Below, piece after piece: positions 34,794 to 46,522 of a stretch of DNA of 64,000 nt (position 1 is the stretch's first letter; every line of letters starts with the position of its first letter). The stretch is from Sipunculus nudus (taxonomy: Eukaryota; Annelida; Sipuncula; Golfingiida; Sipunculidae): positions 15,441,839-15,505,838 of the forward strand of contig CM049316.1 of NCBI GenBank assembly GCA_026874595.1, read 5' to 3'. The translations under genes were made by a program, and so were the position numbers. Under the pieces are notes generated by a model, which was not told the origin of the DNA, did no database searches, and saw only the letters and a list, made by a program, of their open reading frames with translations.

Positions 34794-34973
34794 GTCGTAT
34801 AAAAATTAAGAGCTCAAGATATCCTATTTGTGTGATATTCTGACTGCCTATAAAAGCAGTTTATGGAGATATTCTACATGCATGTCGTATAAAAATTAAG
34901 AGCTCAAGATATCCTATTTGTGTGATATTCTGACTGCCTATAAAAGCAGTTTATGGAGATATTCTACATGCAT
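34794..34973 (+). repeat. exact 90-bp tandem duplication
   Basis: Two copies (34,794-34,883 and 34,884-34,973), starting GTCGTATAAAAATTAAGAGC and ending TTCTACATGCAT, are identical at every position I compared. It is either a very recent duplication or an assembly artefact. Confidence 0.95.
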
Positions 34974-37017
34974 CTGATCTTAAGTTAAAGGCTGATATCA
35001 TTCAATACATTTTTATCATCCCATTTAAACATCTGTTAATTTATAGTTTTCTTGCAATATTTTAACTAAAACAGTAGTTTATTCAGTGCATATTTTTAAA
35101 ATCTAGATAAATATTATGTTAAATTAGTCCTGCCTCTTTACACATGCTTTTAGCTGTTTCTTCAATTGGCAATTTCTTGGTTTATTTTTATAGTCTTTAT
35201 GGCAGATTTCGCACTATTAAACTTCAAACACACTGGCTGAATATTATCATATATGAAAGGATATCATGCATACTATGGGTTGTTAATGCTGAATTATAAG
35301 TATATGTGGTAAAATGGTATGAAGCATTTTTCACTAATAGCAATTTAGCCAGAAGAGACCAGATACAAACAGTGGCAATTCCTACAGCTCAGCTGACTCA
35401 CAAAGAGGTAATTAAGCTATGAAACTCTGGGAGTTCATCGGACCACACCCATATCTACCTTGTGTACCCACCATCTCAGTGTATTACAAGCATTGTAGTA
35501 AAGGGAGCTGCATGGTGTACTTGTCACAGTGTGAACCAAGGTCTCCATGATAAATATGGCCACCTGAAAAAATAACTGCTCAATAAATATGAAACTGTGA
35601 CTCCCTATTCTTTACAGATTTTTTTTTAAGATAACTTGATTAAACGTTACTTACTGTGGCTCTTGGGTTGATTAATTCAAAGACATATTTACTTGTTTTA
35701 ATTAAGAATGCAAAATATTAATTCCATCAAGATAAAATTGAAAACTTTGATTTGTTCAAGAATATGCATTTTTTCAGGAAAATTTGTACTTTTTTTTAAT
35801 TGTTCCTACTATTTGGGGCAAAAAATGAGATATTTTGTCTTGACCACTAAAATTTGCCTGCTCTCAGGTCCTAGAGTCTGCAGAATAATCTATAATTTTT
35901 CTTTACCTGGCCTTACTGTTTCTAATGGCAGACATTTCACAATTGCTTGCTGTACAAAAAGGTAATCATAAACAGTGGTACAAATGCCCTGAAAGTACCA
36001 AGTCTGCAGCTTTGAAGTCACCATTAAATCTCCAAGTATGCATCAGTCCACCGACCAAGAAACTGAACACCTAGCTGGAAACCCTAGAAACGTGTGCGAG
36101 TTCCATAAGCCCACTGAAGGGGGGCCTCGCATCTTTGGAGGCGTGATGAACTCTTACATTGACTGATCATTCTGATTCTCGCACAAAGAATGTACGAGCA
36201 CCAAAGGATTAGATACTCATAGACAGCTAAGAGTATTGTCTCATAGTCCTATCATGGTATTCTAATCAGGTCCCTGCTGACAATTTGCTGAACATAACAT
36301 TTTCAATAAGCTTACAACAGTTACTGACCATTCTCCTATTCCTGATAATAAGCCCTCAATCCTGTTCCCCAGCATGTTACTTTAACACTGTTATCCTATT
36401 CTGCACTTGAATTTTATCCTGGCAACTATTGTTTATCTCACCATTTTTTTTATTATTTTATGCAATAACACTACTGTATAAGAGATTTTTTTAGCAATGT
36501 TTCAGTCAAGATCATGATGATCAAATTCTTATTATGCTATATTAAGTTGAAACTGGAAGTAAAAGTGAAAAGTGAATAGGACAGCACTCAGTTTAGAGTA
36601 AATACCTCAGCTATAGAAGAACATTCAGAAAAGAATAAAAGAGGAAGTACATTATTTTAAAGTTGCCTATTCTGATATATGTGACATCTATTAACTAAAG
36701 ACAATCCCTTTAACCTTTCTCAAAGATAGGCCAGGCTCTTGATTTATTTATAACCCATTGTTTATAACAGGTTGGGCCCCCCCAAAAATAATCCAAACAT
36801 GCACAACAAGAATATCAGGCAATAAGTAAAGACAAACCATAGTTTTGCAAAGGGCATTTTGCATCATGTGACCTTTCTACTTCCACATATTATCAACCAT
36901 ACACCTTAGGTTACAAGATTTTCCCCTTTGTCAACACTGTTGTGTATAATAACCCATTGTAGAAAAACAAGCTCAAACCACCATTACAGAGGCTTTATCA
37001 GAACTTTCTTTACATGT
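34974..37017. other. unique stretch with two candidate islands
   Basis: The block 35,340-35,570 is unique and GC-richer. The block 36,010-36,240 holds a 50-codon open frame ending at 36,166 (stop TGA), containing CEFHKPTEGGPRIFGG; it follows an AAGTCTGCAG acceptor-like site. Neither is assignable. The copy of the 29-bp block from 8.66 kb lies at 36,835-36,863. Confidence 0.4.
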
Positions 37018-37096
37018 ATTACCTGTAAAGATTCAGTAATATGTATTAATATTACCTGTAAAGATTCAGTAATAAGTATTAATATTACCTGTAAAA
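37018..37096 (+). repeat. 33-bp tandem repeat
   Basis: ATTACCTGTAAAGATTCAGT and its trailing ATTAAT unit occur at 37,018 and 37,051, with a partial third from 37,084. Confidence 0.85.
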
Positions 37097-37634
37097 AATA
37101 ATTAATCTGTATTCAGAGTGAGCCAGAAATTACATAAATTCAATAGAAAAAGTATATGAAAAGCTTTCTTTAAACAATCCATCAAGCTGTGTGGGAACAT
37201 GAACTTTAATCTTACTGTCTGCTGGCCTATCTGCACAAAACAGCAAAAAAACTTACAAAAGAGCCATCAGATTTTAAGAACTCTATAATCTGAGTGCTTT
37301 TGAGGTGACAGTAATAGGAAAGAGAAAAGTGATATGCTAAGGTAAATAAATACTGCATCTACATTTTGTTAAACTTTATACTTAAACTTAAATGACGATT
37401 TAAATTTTGAATTCCTAATACTAGTACCAGAAACGTAAGACCAAGTTTCTTGAAACATCCGATAATACTTAGTCATGCTGATGACAAGGAAAGCAAATTA
37501 TTAAAATAAAATGGGTTATACCCTCCATGGTGAATGCAAAACATCTGGTTTTATATAAACATATCATGTCACCTGAGCAAAATAACATGTAAATTTCAGA
37601 ACCATATTCCACTTGGTCAACAGAAAGATGGGTT

Positions 37635-37985
37635 CATTTTAATCTTACAGCTTACTTGAACCTTTTTTTTTTATCTTACAGCTTACTTTAACTTTTTTTT
37701 ATCTTACAGCTTACTTTAACCTTTTTTTAATCTTACATCTTACTTTTACCTTTTTTTAATCTAACATCTTACTTTACCTTCATTTATCTTACAGCTTACT
37801 TTAACTTTTTTTTAATCCTTCAGCTTAATTTTACCTTTTTTATCTTACATCCTACTTTTACCTTTTTTAATCTCACACCTTTTAACTCTTTTTAATCTTA
37901 CAGCTTACATTTACCTTTTTCATTCACACAGCTTATACTTTTACCTTTTTAAAGCTGTAATCGTAGAGCTCACTTTTACCTTTTG
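37635..37985 (+). repeat. minisatellite of polypyrimidine-CAG monomers
   Basis: About twelve units of 25-30 bp, each an oligo-T run followed by ATCTTACAG, then CTTACTTTAACC. Every unit therefore resembles a 3' splice site (pyrimidine tract plus CAG). Read on the minus strand each gives GTAAGC and GTAAGA, which are donor-like. The T-run length varies from 4 to 10. The last units degrade into the open segment at 37,990. Confidence 0.85.
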
Positions 37986-37989
37986 TTAG

Positions 37990-38173
37990 CTGCTTTATCT
38001 GAGAGCAAAACCTATGGAAAAATACAGATATTTTATGATGGTAATAAGAGAGAATGGATACAGATGATTAACTGCCAGGATAACCTGGAATGTTGTCACA
38101 GTGATGAACTGGCGGGTCATATTTTGAAGGGATCAGCAAGTAAATGGAAAGCAGATGACCTGTGCATTTGACA
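37990..38173 (+). other. possible exon beside the splice-like array
   Basis: After TTTTACCTTTTGTTAG an open frame runs 61 codons to TGA at 38,171. The middle reads KTYGKIQIFYDGNKREW and has mixed, protein-like composition with several charged residues. A donor-like CAA-GTAAAT occurs at 38,140. No family was recognised. It could be an exon, a gene relic or chance. Confidence 0.25.
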
Positions 38174-40559
38174 TTTACATCAAATTCCAGCAGGACTCAG
38201 GGATGACCTCCCAGAATCCCTTACCTCAGATCACGTGGGTCATATCTTTCTGACAATTATCAGACACCTGTGACATTCAGAGCCACATTTTGTCTCTGCC
38301 TAGGAAAGCTAAATGTCATCTGAAGAAGTAATGCAAAGGAAAACCATGGCCTGTCTGCCCCTGTAAATGTCTCAAAAGTTGGCAGAGTAGCTGCCCTATT
38401 ATACATCAGATTCAGAGAAAAATATGTCATGCAATACTTTATTCACTACTTGATCCCCCTTAAAATACCTGCTGTCTATGATGCCCCCCCCCCCAAAAAA
38501 AAAAAAAAAAAATTTTCATCTCAATAATTCATCATTGTGGCCAGGGCCAATAGTTGAAACAGATTTTAACTGTTGTGTGATATATACTGATGGAAGGTGC
38601 TGTTTGACAAAACTTATGACTACTTAACGTGGCCATGACAATGGCAGGGAAGGCAATGAATATACACTTTCCACAGCAGCAGAACAAATACCAATTAAAG
38701 AAATGGGGATTTTAAAGGCTCAGTAATCTCCTGAAAAAATGACAGAAAAAAATGTTGTTAGATACTGGGGGATTTCTAGCAATTGCTGTTCGTATGAATA
38801 AATTCCTCACTTGAATTTTTTATCTTTCTAAAGACATAAAATTTGGCATGGATTACAAATACAAAGTGTAAATTAAAAACATAAACAGAAAATTCAATTC
38901 GGAATTCAAACTTACATACTGTTTAAGAAAATTTATGATTTGCTATTATGAAGTTGTTAAATTTATTTGCACAAGGTACTTATATTGTTTCTATCATTTC
39001 CTGTAAAACACTCCCATTGGGTTAATGTCTAATCATCAAACACTATCAACCAGTACTTAAATATTTTCATGTTTTCCTGTCATGCATATAACTAAAAATT
39101 TAATTTTAGGTTTTAAAAAGCATGAAAGCTCATAAAAGCCTATCCATGAAGAAACAGACTTCTTCTGTCCCCTACATTAACATCCATTATATCTTGAAGT
39201 CCTTTTTTCATTTTAATTCTTGTGGTATTTTGTCCATTACAACCCATGCCAATTATTACCTTAATATGTTGAGTCTTGTAATGTTTTATCTGGCTCATAT
39301 TTTATGACAAAACAAATGTCCTGATCCATTATGTGAGCATATGTGTGCATATGTACAGAGAAGTCTAATAATACCTGGAAGCTTCAATGCAATTGCTGTA
39401 TGGAGGCATTCTCATACTGCCATCCTAATTGAAAATTGTGTGATGCATTTTACAGAGTGACATACATGAGAGCTCTGTATGGCTCTACTGTCCAATCAAA
39501 TATCATTGTATATTGAGACATGATTCCCTTAAAAGCAGACACAACAATCATCACTAAATTGAAGCACGGCCTTTTGTTTTATTCAGGTCAGTTCATGCCT
39601 AGTCTTGCAAACCATTGTGGTCATCACTGGGATGATTGCTTTTTTTAATTACCCCCAAAAATGCAATATATTCATTTTTGTCTGACATCCCATGGAGAAG
39701 AAAAGGATTTGCAACATATCATAATTAGAAAATTATGAAAAGCAGATAAAACCTTAATTATAATTTAAACTTTTAAATAATATTAAAAAAATATTTCCAT
39801 AGTAAAAAGGTTTATACACATCTCACAAATATTAAGGATTTACTAATAAACTTTCAATATAGTGATTTCTTATTCTGGAAATGGGGAACTAGTGTCATCT
39901 GTTATCATTTGATCCTTATTTATAACATAAAACAAACTGCCTTTCCCAGTTAATATTATATATTTACTGGAAATATTTATATAATAGATAATATTATCTG
40001 GGAATAGATATATAAGTATATTTCATAGTATGTAATATTCATATGCTGTTAGATTTTATCTGAATTTTTCTGCATAATTTAAATTTAGGTATAACTTTTG
40101 AAAATTAGGGAATTAGTTGGAGTAAATTTAATCTATGAATGTTTATTATATGTATATATTTAAGTAACACTTGAATATATAAAGAAAATAAAAATAATGA
40201 AATTTACAACATCACAATAAAAAATAAATAAAAAAGTAATTACTTTTATAATTATGATGATATTATCATTTTTATCTAACAGTTTACATAAGTTTCTAAA
40301 TGACAGAAGCATGAGAATAAACAGGAAGAAAAGGTCATATATTTGTTACTGTTATGGCTGATGTAACATATTATGCAGCAACATCTTTCAAGGTCCATGA
40401 AAAAGTATAGTCCAAGTTGACTGTGAATGTTCAACTATTGATCCTTGAAACCAGTTAAGTGGATGCAGTCTTTAAAGTGCAGTGCCTGGTTTATCAAAAA
40501 CAAGTGCTGAGAGGCAACAAGCTCCATAAAGATTAATGTAACACAGCTAGGCTAGGATG
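38174..40559. other. AT-rich non-coding stretch
   Basis: No gene. There is an 11-C then 18-A homopolymer run at 38,484-38,512. The part from about 39,710 to 40,270 is extremely AT-rich. Confidence 0.5.
38484..38512 (+). repeat. C11-A18 homopolymer pair
   Basis: Eleven C followed by eighteen A. Lengths are likely unreliable in sequencing. Confidence 0.9.
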
Positions 40560-40950
40560 CTGCAAGGGCCAGTCACCCAAGTAATCCCCAGTAAAGGTGT
40601 GGTCTTATAAAAAAAGTACTGTAGAGAACTTACCAAGAGATCGAGACTGGCCAGGTATCCAGGCTGCTAGCCACAGCCCTGTGTCTGAGTAACAACACCA
40701 GCAAGTCAACAGTTCAGCAGGGACAGGTAGCCACACACCTAGTCAAGCTGGTTATAGCATTACTGTCAGTCTGTTGCTGATAAGGGTAGTGAGCCTGAGA
40801 CCTAACTGACAAGGCTAGCAGTACTGAGAGAGCGCTAATATCCCTACTGGCTGCCTCAGCCTCCTCAAGTGCCTACCTTACTGATAGATGCTGCCAGTCT
40901 TAGACCCCGCAGTGCTGCAGCCTGTCACACTACTTCTGTGGTTAATGCTG
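40560..40950 (-). other. GC-richer unique island with a minus-strand donor site
   Basis: About 390 bp of unique, GC-richer sequence in an AT-rich setting. On the minus strand a strong donor reads CTTG then GTAAGTTC, placing an exon edge at 40,634. An acceptor-like CTACCCTTATCAG lies about 150 bp upstream on that strand. The bracketed segment has stops in all frames, so it would be non-coding or 5' UTR. It might alternatively be a conserved regulatory element. Confidence 0.3.
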
Positions 40951-41533
40951 TTTTATTTGATATATATACATACAATATGACAGCTGCTTTTTTGATGGGG
41001 TCACTCTATGAGAAGAAACCTCTCATTATAGACTCCTACAGCTTGTACTTAATGCTGTTCATAATGTTAAAGGTCTGATCTGGGGCTTGTAAAAGCACCT
41101 GTCTGTACCAGGGGTCATGTCTAATTACAGTTTGTTAAGGAATGTATGCTATTTAAAAACTGGCCTTCAAATCAGATACAATATAATTTAAAGAATCATT
41201 AAAGCCCTCATGACATTGAGTGAACCTGCTCTTCCTAATAGTATCTTGGTGGTTCAGTAGTCATGTTACAGGCTGCAGCAGAGGCAAAGGGTTAGCCCTA
41301 GGGACAACAAATTGTCATCACAGGGTAACAAGAACCCTGGCTGATAGACTAGTGTGGTATATTGACCTTCACTATGAAGGATATGTTTTACACCTGTCTA
41401 TATGTTTGCCTGTTGGTTTGTTGGCAGGATTACATAACAACTTTTGAACTGATTTCAAACAAATGCTGAAAACTGGATCTAAAGTATACATAAGGCAACC
41501 TTAAAGTGATTACCATGTATCTTCACCTTGAGC
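40951..41533. other. unique flank of the satellite array
   Basis: No gene recognised. The sequence directly before 41,534 (CACCTTGAGC) is the unique left edge of the array. Confidence 0.5.
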
Positions 41534-41593
41534 ATATACATTTGCCAGCATTGAATCTGCACTGCGAGTCAGTACATGAATGTCAACCTGACT

Positions 41594-41665
41594 GGTCTCT
41601 GTGGTCTACAGGTAAAAGTGCAGGTCTTAAAGCCAGGAAATCTTGAGTTGGAATCCCAGCCAAGA
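41594..41665 (+). mobile_element. tRNA-derived SINE head captured in each unit
   Basis: A perfect A box, TGGTCTACAGG (41,602-41,612), and a one-mismatch B box, AGTTGGAATCC (41,646-41,656), sit at tRNA spacing. An anticodon-arm-like CAGGTCTTAAAGCCAGG lies between them, followed by CCAGCC. The same head recurs at every unit (offsets of 1663 bp, then 2035 bp to the sixth). The decayed B box suggests weak or no polymerase III activity. Confidence 0.75.
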
Positions 41666-42954
41666 AGAAGTGAGATATTCTAAGTTATCCCCCACCCAGG
41701 ATGAATGGCCTGCTGGCTTAATGACAACATTGTGCCTGACAATCAGGTTTCACACAAATATGAGTAAACCTCTCAGGGGTTCCTTGGTGTTAAATAAGTA
41801 CACCTTTCATGGGTCCCTTGGTGTTAAACAAATACATCTTTCATGGGTTCCTTGGAGTTAAACAAGAACATCTTTCATGGGTTCCTTGGTGTTAAACAAG
41901 AACACCTTTCATAGGTTCCTTGGTGTTAAACAAGTGCACCTTTCATGGGTTCCTTGGTGTTAAACAAGTACACCTTTCATGGGTTCCTTGGTGTTAAACA
42001 AGTACATCTTTCATGGGTTCCTTGGAGTTAAACAAGTGCACCTTTCATGGGTTCCTTGGTGTTAAACAAGTACACCTTTCATGGGTTCCTTGCAGTTAAA
42101 CAAGAGCACCTTTCATGGGTTCCTTGGTGTTAAACAAGTACACCTTTCATGGGTTCCTTGATGTTAAACAAGTACACCTTTCATGGGTTCCTTGGTGTTA
42201 AACGTGTGCACCTTTCCGGAGTTCCTTGGTGTTAAACAAGTACACCTTTCATGGGTTCCTTGGAGTTAAACAAGTTCACCTTTCATGGGATCTTTGAAGT
42301 TAAACAAGTGCACCTTTCATGGGTTCCTTGGTGTTAAACAAGTACACCTTTAATGGGTTCCTTGGTGTTAAACAAGTACATCTTTCATGGGTTCTTTGAA
42401 GTTAAACAAGTACACCTTTCATGGGTTCCTTGCAGTTAAACAAGAGCACCTTTCATGGGTTCCTTGGTGTTAAACAAGTACACCTTTCATGGGTTCCTTG
42501 ATGTTAAACAAGTACACCTTTCATGGGTTCCTTGGTGTTAAACGTGTGCACCTTTCCGGAGTTCCTTGGTGTTAAACAAGTACACCTTTCATGGGTTCCT
42601 TGGAGTTAAACAAGTTCACCTTTCATGGGATCTTTGAAGTTAAACAAGTGCACCTTTCATGGGTTCCTTGGTGTTAAACAAGTACACCTTTAATGGGTTC
42701 CTTGGTGTTAAACAAGTACACCTTTTATGGGTTCCTTGGTGTTAAACAAATCCCCTGGAGTTAAACGAGTGCACCTTTCGTGGGTTCCTTGGAGATAAAC
42801 GAGTGCACCTTTCATGGGTTCCTTGGAGTTAAACGAGTGGGTTCCTTGGTGTTAAACAAGTGCACCATTCATGGGTTCTTTGGTGTTAAACAAGTACACC
42901 TTTCATGGATTCCTTGGTTTTAAAGAGTGCACCTTTCATGGGTGTCTTAGTGTT

Positions 42955-43040
42955 ATGACCCAGCAAATGTGGCAGATTACACGTACAGTCCCACATGTGT
43001 GAAAAGTTTGGTTGACATCAGCTGGGTAAACAATGTGTCA
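42955..43040 (+). repeat. 86-bp spacer inside the unit
   Basis: A monomer-free insert starting ATGACCCAGCAAATGTGGC and ending GCTGGGTAAACAATGTGTCA. Its ends GACCCAGC and GCTGGGT are inverted to each other. It recurs in each unit at the same place, and a diverged version lies at 52,154-52,250, outside the monomers. Confidence 0.85.
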
Positions 43041-43196
43041 CCATGGATTCCTTAGTGTTAAACGAGTGCACCTTTCATGGGTTCCTTGGTGTTAAATGAT
43101 TGCCTTCTCATGGGTTCCTTGGTGTAAAACAAGTGCACCTTTCATGGGATCCTTGGTGTTAAATGAGTGCACCTTTCATGGGTTCCTGTGTGTTAA

Positions 43197-44859
43197 ATAT
43201 ACATTTGCCAGCATTGAATCTGCACTGCGAGTCAGTACATGAATGTCAACCTGACTGGTCTCTGTGGTCTACAGGTAAAAGTGCAGGTCTTAAAGCCAGG
43301 AAATCTTGAGTTGGAATCCCAGCCAAGAAGAAGTGAGATATTCTAAGTTATCCCCCACCCAGGATGAATGGCCTGCTGGCTTAATGACAACATTGTGCCT
43401 GACAATCAGGTTTCACACAAATATGAGTAAACCTCTCAGGGGTTCCTTGGTGTTAAATAAGTACACCTTTCATGGGTCCCTTGGTGTTAAACAAATACAT
43501 CTTTCATGGGTTCCTTGGAGTTAAACAAGAACATCTTTCATGGGTTCCTTGGTGTTAAACAAGAACACCTTTCATAGGTTCCTTGGTGTTAAACAAGTGC
43601 ACCTTTCATGGGTTCCTTGGTGTTAAACAAGTACACCTTTCATGGGTTCCTTGGTGTTAAACAAGTACATCTTTCATGGGTTCCTTGGAGTTAAACAAGT
43701 GCACCTTTCATGGGTTCCTTGGTGTTAAACAAGTACACCTTTCATGGGTTCCTTGCAGTTAAACAAGAGCACCTTTCATGGGTTCCTTGGTGTTAAACAA
43801 GTACACCTTTCATGGGTTCCTTGATGTTAAACAAGTACACCTTTCATGGGTTCCTTGGTGTTAAACGTGTGCACCTTTCCGGAGTTCCTTGGTGTTAAAC
43901 AAGTACACCTTTCATGGGTTCCTTGGAGTTAAACAAGTTCACCTTTCATGGGATCTTTGAAGTTAAACAAGTGCACCTTTCATGGGTTCCTTGGTGTTAA
44001 ACAAGTACACCTTTAATGGGTTCCTTGGTGTTAAACAAGTACATCTTTCATGGGTTCTTTGAAGTTAAACAAGTACACCTTTCATGGGTTCCTTGCAGTT
44101 AAACAAGAGCACCTTTCATGGGTTCCTTGGTGTTAAACAAGTACACCTTTCATGGGTTCCTTGATGTTAAACAAGTACACCTTTCATGGGTTCCTTGGTG
44201 TTAAACGTGTGCACCTTTCCGGAGTTCCTTGGTGTTAAACAAGTACACCTTTCATGGGTTCCTTGGAGTTAAACAAGTTCACCTTTCATGGGATCTTTGA
44301 AGTTAAACAAGTGCACCTTTCATGGGTTCCTTGGTGTTAAACAAGTACACCTTTAATGGGTTCCTTGGTGTTAAACAAGTACACCTTTTATGGGTTCCTT
44401 GGTGTTAAACAAATCCCCTGGAGTTAAACGAGTGCACCTTTCGTGGGTTCCTTGGAGATAAACGAGTGCACCTTTCATGGGTTCCTTGGAGTTAAACGAG
44501 TGGGTTCCTTGGTGTTAAACAAGTGCACCATTCATGGGTTCTTTGGTGTTAAACAAGTACACCTTTCATGGATTCCTTGGTTTTAAAGAGTGCACCTTTC
44601 ATGGGTGTCTTAGTGTTATGACCCAGCAAATGTGGCAGATTACACGTACAGTCCCACATGTGTGAAAAATTTGGTTGACATCAGCTGGGTAAACAATGTG
44701 TCACCATGGATTCCTTAGTGTTAAACGAGTGCACCTTTCATGGGTTCCTTGGTGTTAAATGATTGCCTTCTCATGGGTTCCTTGGTGTAAAACAAGTGCA
44801 CCTTTCATGGGATCCTTGGTGTTAAATGAGTGCACCTTTCATGGGTTCCTGTGTGTTAA
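43197..44859 (+). repeat. satellite unit 2
   Basis: Shares the early-block variant of unit 1. Private change: GAAAAATTTGG in the spacer where other units have GAAAAGTTTGG. Confidence 0.95.
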
Positions 44860-46522
44860 ATATACATTTGCCAGCATTGAATCTGCACTGCGAGTCAGTA
44901 CATGAATGTCAACCTGACTGGTCTCTGTGGTCTACAGGTAAAAGTGCAGGTCTTAAAGCCAGGAAATCTTGAGTTGGAATCCCAGCCAAGAAGAAGTGAG
45001 ATATTCTAAGTTATCCCCCACCCAGGATGAATGGCCTGCTGGCTTAATGACAACATTGTGCCTGACAATCAGGTTTCACACAAATATGAGTAAACCTCTC
45101 AGGGGTTCCTTGGTGTTAAATAAGTACACCTTTCATGGGTCCCTTGGTGTTAAACAAATACATCTTTCATGGGTTCCTTGGAGTTAAACAAGAACATCTT
45201 TCATGGGTTCCTTGGTGTTAAACAAGAACACCTTTCATAGGTTCCTTGGTGTTAAACAAGTGCACCTTTCATGGGTTCCTTGGTGTTAAACAAGTACACC
45301 TTTCATGGGTTCCTTGGTGTTAAACAAGTACATCTTTCATGGGTTCCTTGGAGTTAAACAAGTGCATCTTTCATGGGTTCTTTGAAGTTAAACAAGTACA
45401 CCTTTCATGGGTTCCTTGCAGTTAAACAAGAGCACCTTTCATGGGTTCCTTGGTGTTAAACAAGTACACCTTTCATGGGTTCCTTGATGTTAAACAAGTA
45501 CACCTTTCATGGGTTCCTTGGTGTTAAACGTGTGCACCTTTCCGGAGTTCCTTGGTGTTAAACAAGTACACCTTTCATGGGTTCCTTGGAGTTAAACAAG
45601 TTCACCTTTCATGGGATCTTTGAAGTTAAACAAGTGCACCTTTCATGGGTTCCTTGGTGTTAAACAAGTACACCTTTAATGGGTTCCTTGGTGTTAAACA
45701 AGTACATCTTTCATGGGTTCTTTGAAGTTAAACAAGTACACCTTTCATGGGTTCCTTGCAGTTAAACAAGAGCACCTTTCATGGGTTCCTTGGTGTTAAA
45801 CAAGTACACCTTTCATGGGTTCCTTGATGTTAAACAAGTACACCTTTCATGGGTTCCTTGGTGTTAAACGTGTGCACCTTTCCGGAGTTCCTTGGTGTAA
45901 AACAAGTACACCTTTCATGGGTTCCTTGGAGTTAAACAAGTTCACCTTTCATGGGATCTTTGAAGTTAAACAAGTGCACCTTTCATGGGTTCCTTGGTGT
46001 TAAACAAGTACACCTTTAATGGGTTCCTTGGTGTTAAACAAGTACACCTTTTATGGGTTCCTTGGTGTTAAACAAATCCCCTGGAGTTAAACGAGTGCAC
46101 CTTTCGTGGGTTCCTTGGAGATAAACGAGTGCACCTTTCATGGGTTCCTTGGAGTTAAACGAGTGGGTTCCTTGGTGTTAAACAAGTGCACCATTCATGG
46201 GTTCTTTGGTGTTAAACAAGTACACCTTTCATGGATTCCTTGGTTTTAAAGAGTGCACCTTTCATGGGTGTCTTAGTGTTATGACCCAGCAAATGTGGCA
46301 GATTACACGTACAGTCCCACATGTGTGAAAAGTTTGGTTGACATCAGCTGGGTAAACAATGTGTCACCATGGATTCCTTAGTGTTAAACGAGTGCACCTT
46401 TCATGGGTTCCTTGGTGTTAAATGATTGCCTTCTCATGGGTTCCTTGGTGTAAAACAAGTGCACCTTTCATGGGATCCTTGGTGTTAAATGAGTGCACCT
46501 TTCATGGGTTCCTGTGTGTTAA
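44860..46522 (+). repeat. satellite unit 3
   Basis: First unit with the GTGCATCTTTCATGGGTTCT then TTGAAG variant before the first GCAG monomer, shared with units 4-6. Private change: GGTGTAAAACAAG near 45,894. Confidence 0.95.

Larger units (their letters stand above)
41534..43196 (+). repeat. satellite unit 1
   Basis: Anatomy: SINE-like leader (41,534-41,770), monomers, and an internal 340-bp (ten-monomer) duplication seen as GCAGTTAAACAAGAGC at about 42,091 and 42,431. A monomer-free spacer follows (42,955-43,040), then closing monomers. The monomer before the first GCAG is the GCACC/CCTTGGTG type, shared only with unit 2. Confidence 0.95.

Noticed and set aside
41643-41861. Identical 72-codon frame repeated in all six satellite units, with repeats such as TFHGFLGV and HLSWVPW
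   Set aside because: It starts at TTG, runs into 34-bp monomers that shift frame each copy, and ends at the TGTTAA present in every third monomer. It is a by-product of the satellite, not a gene.
41770-42950. Direct repeats of 34 bp suggesting a CRISPR array
   Set aside because: Monomers are contiguous without unique spacers, and the setting is animal DNA. It is a minisatellite.
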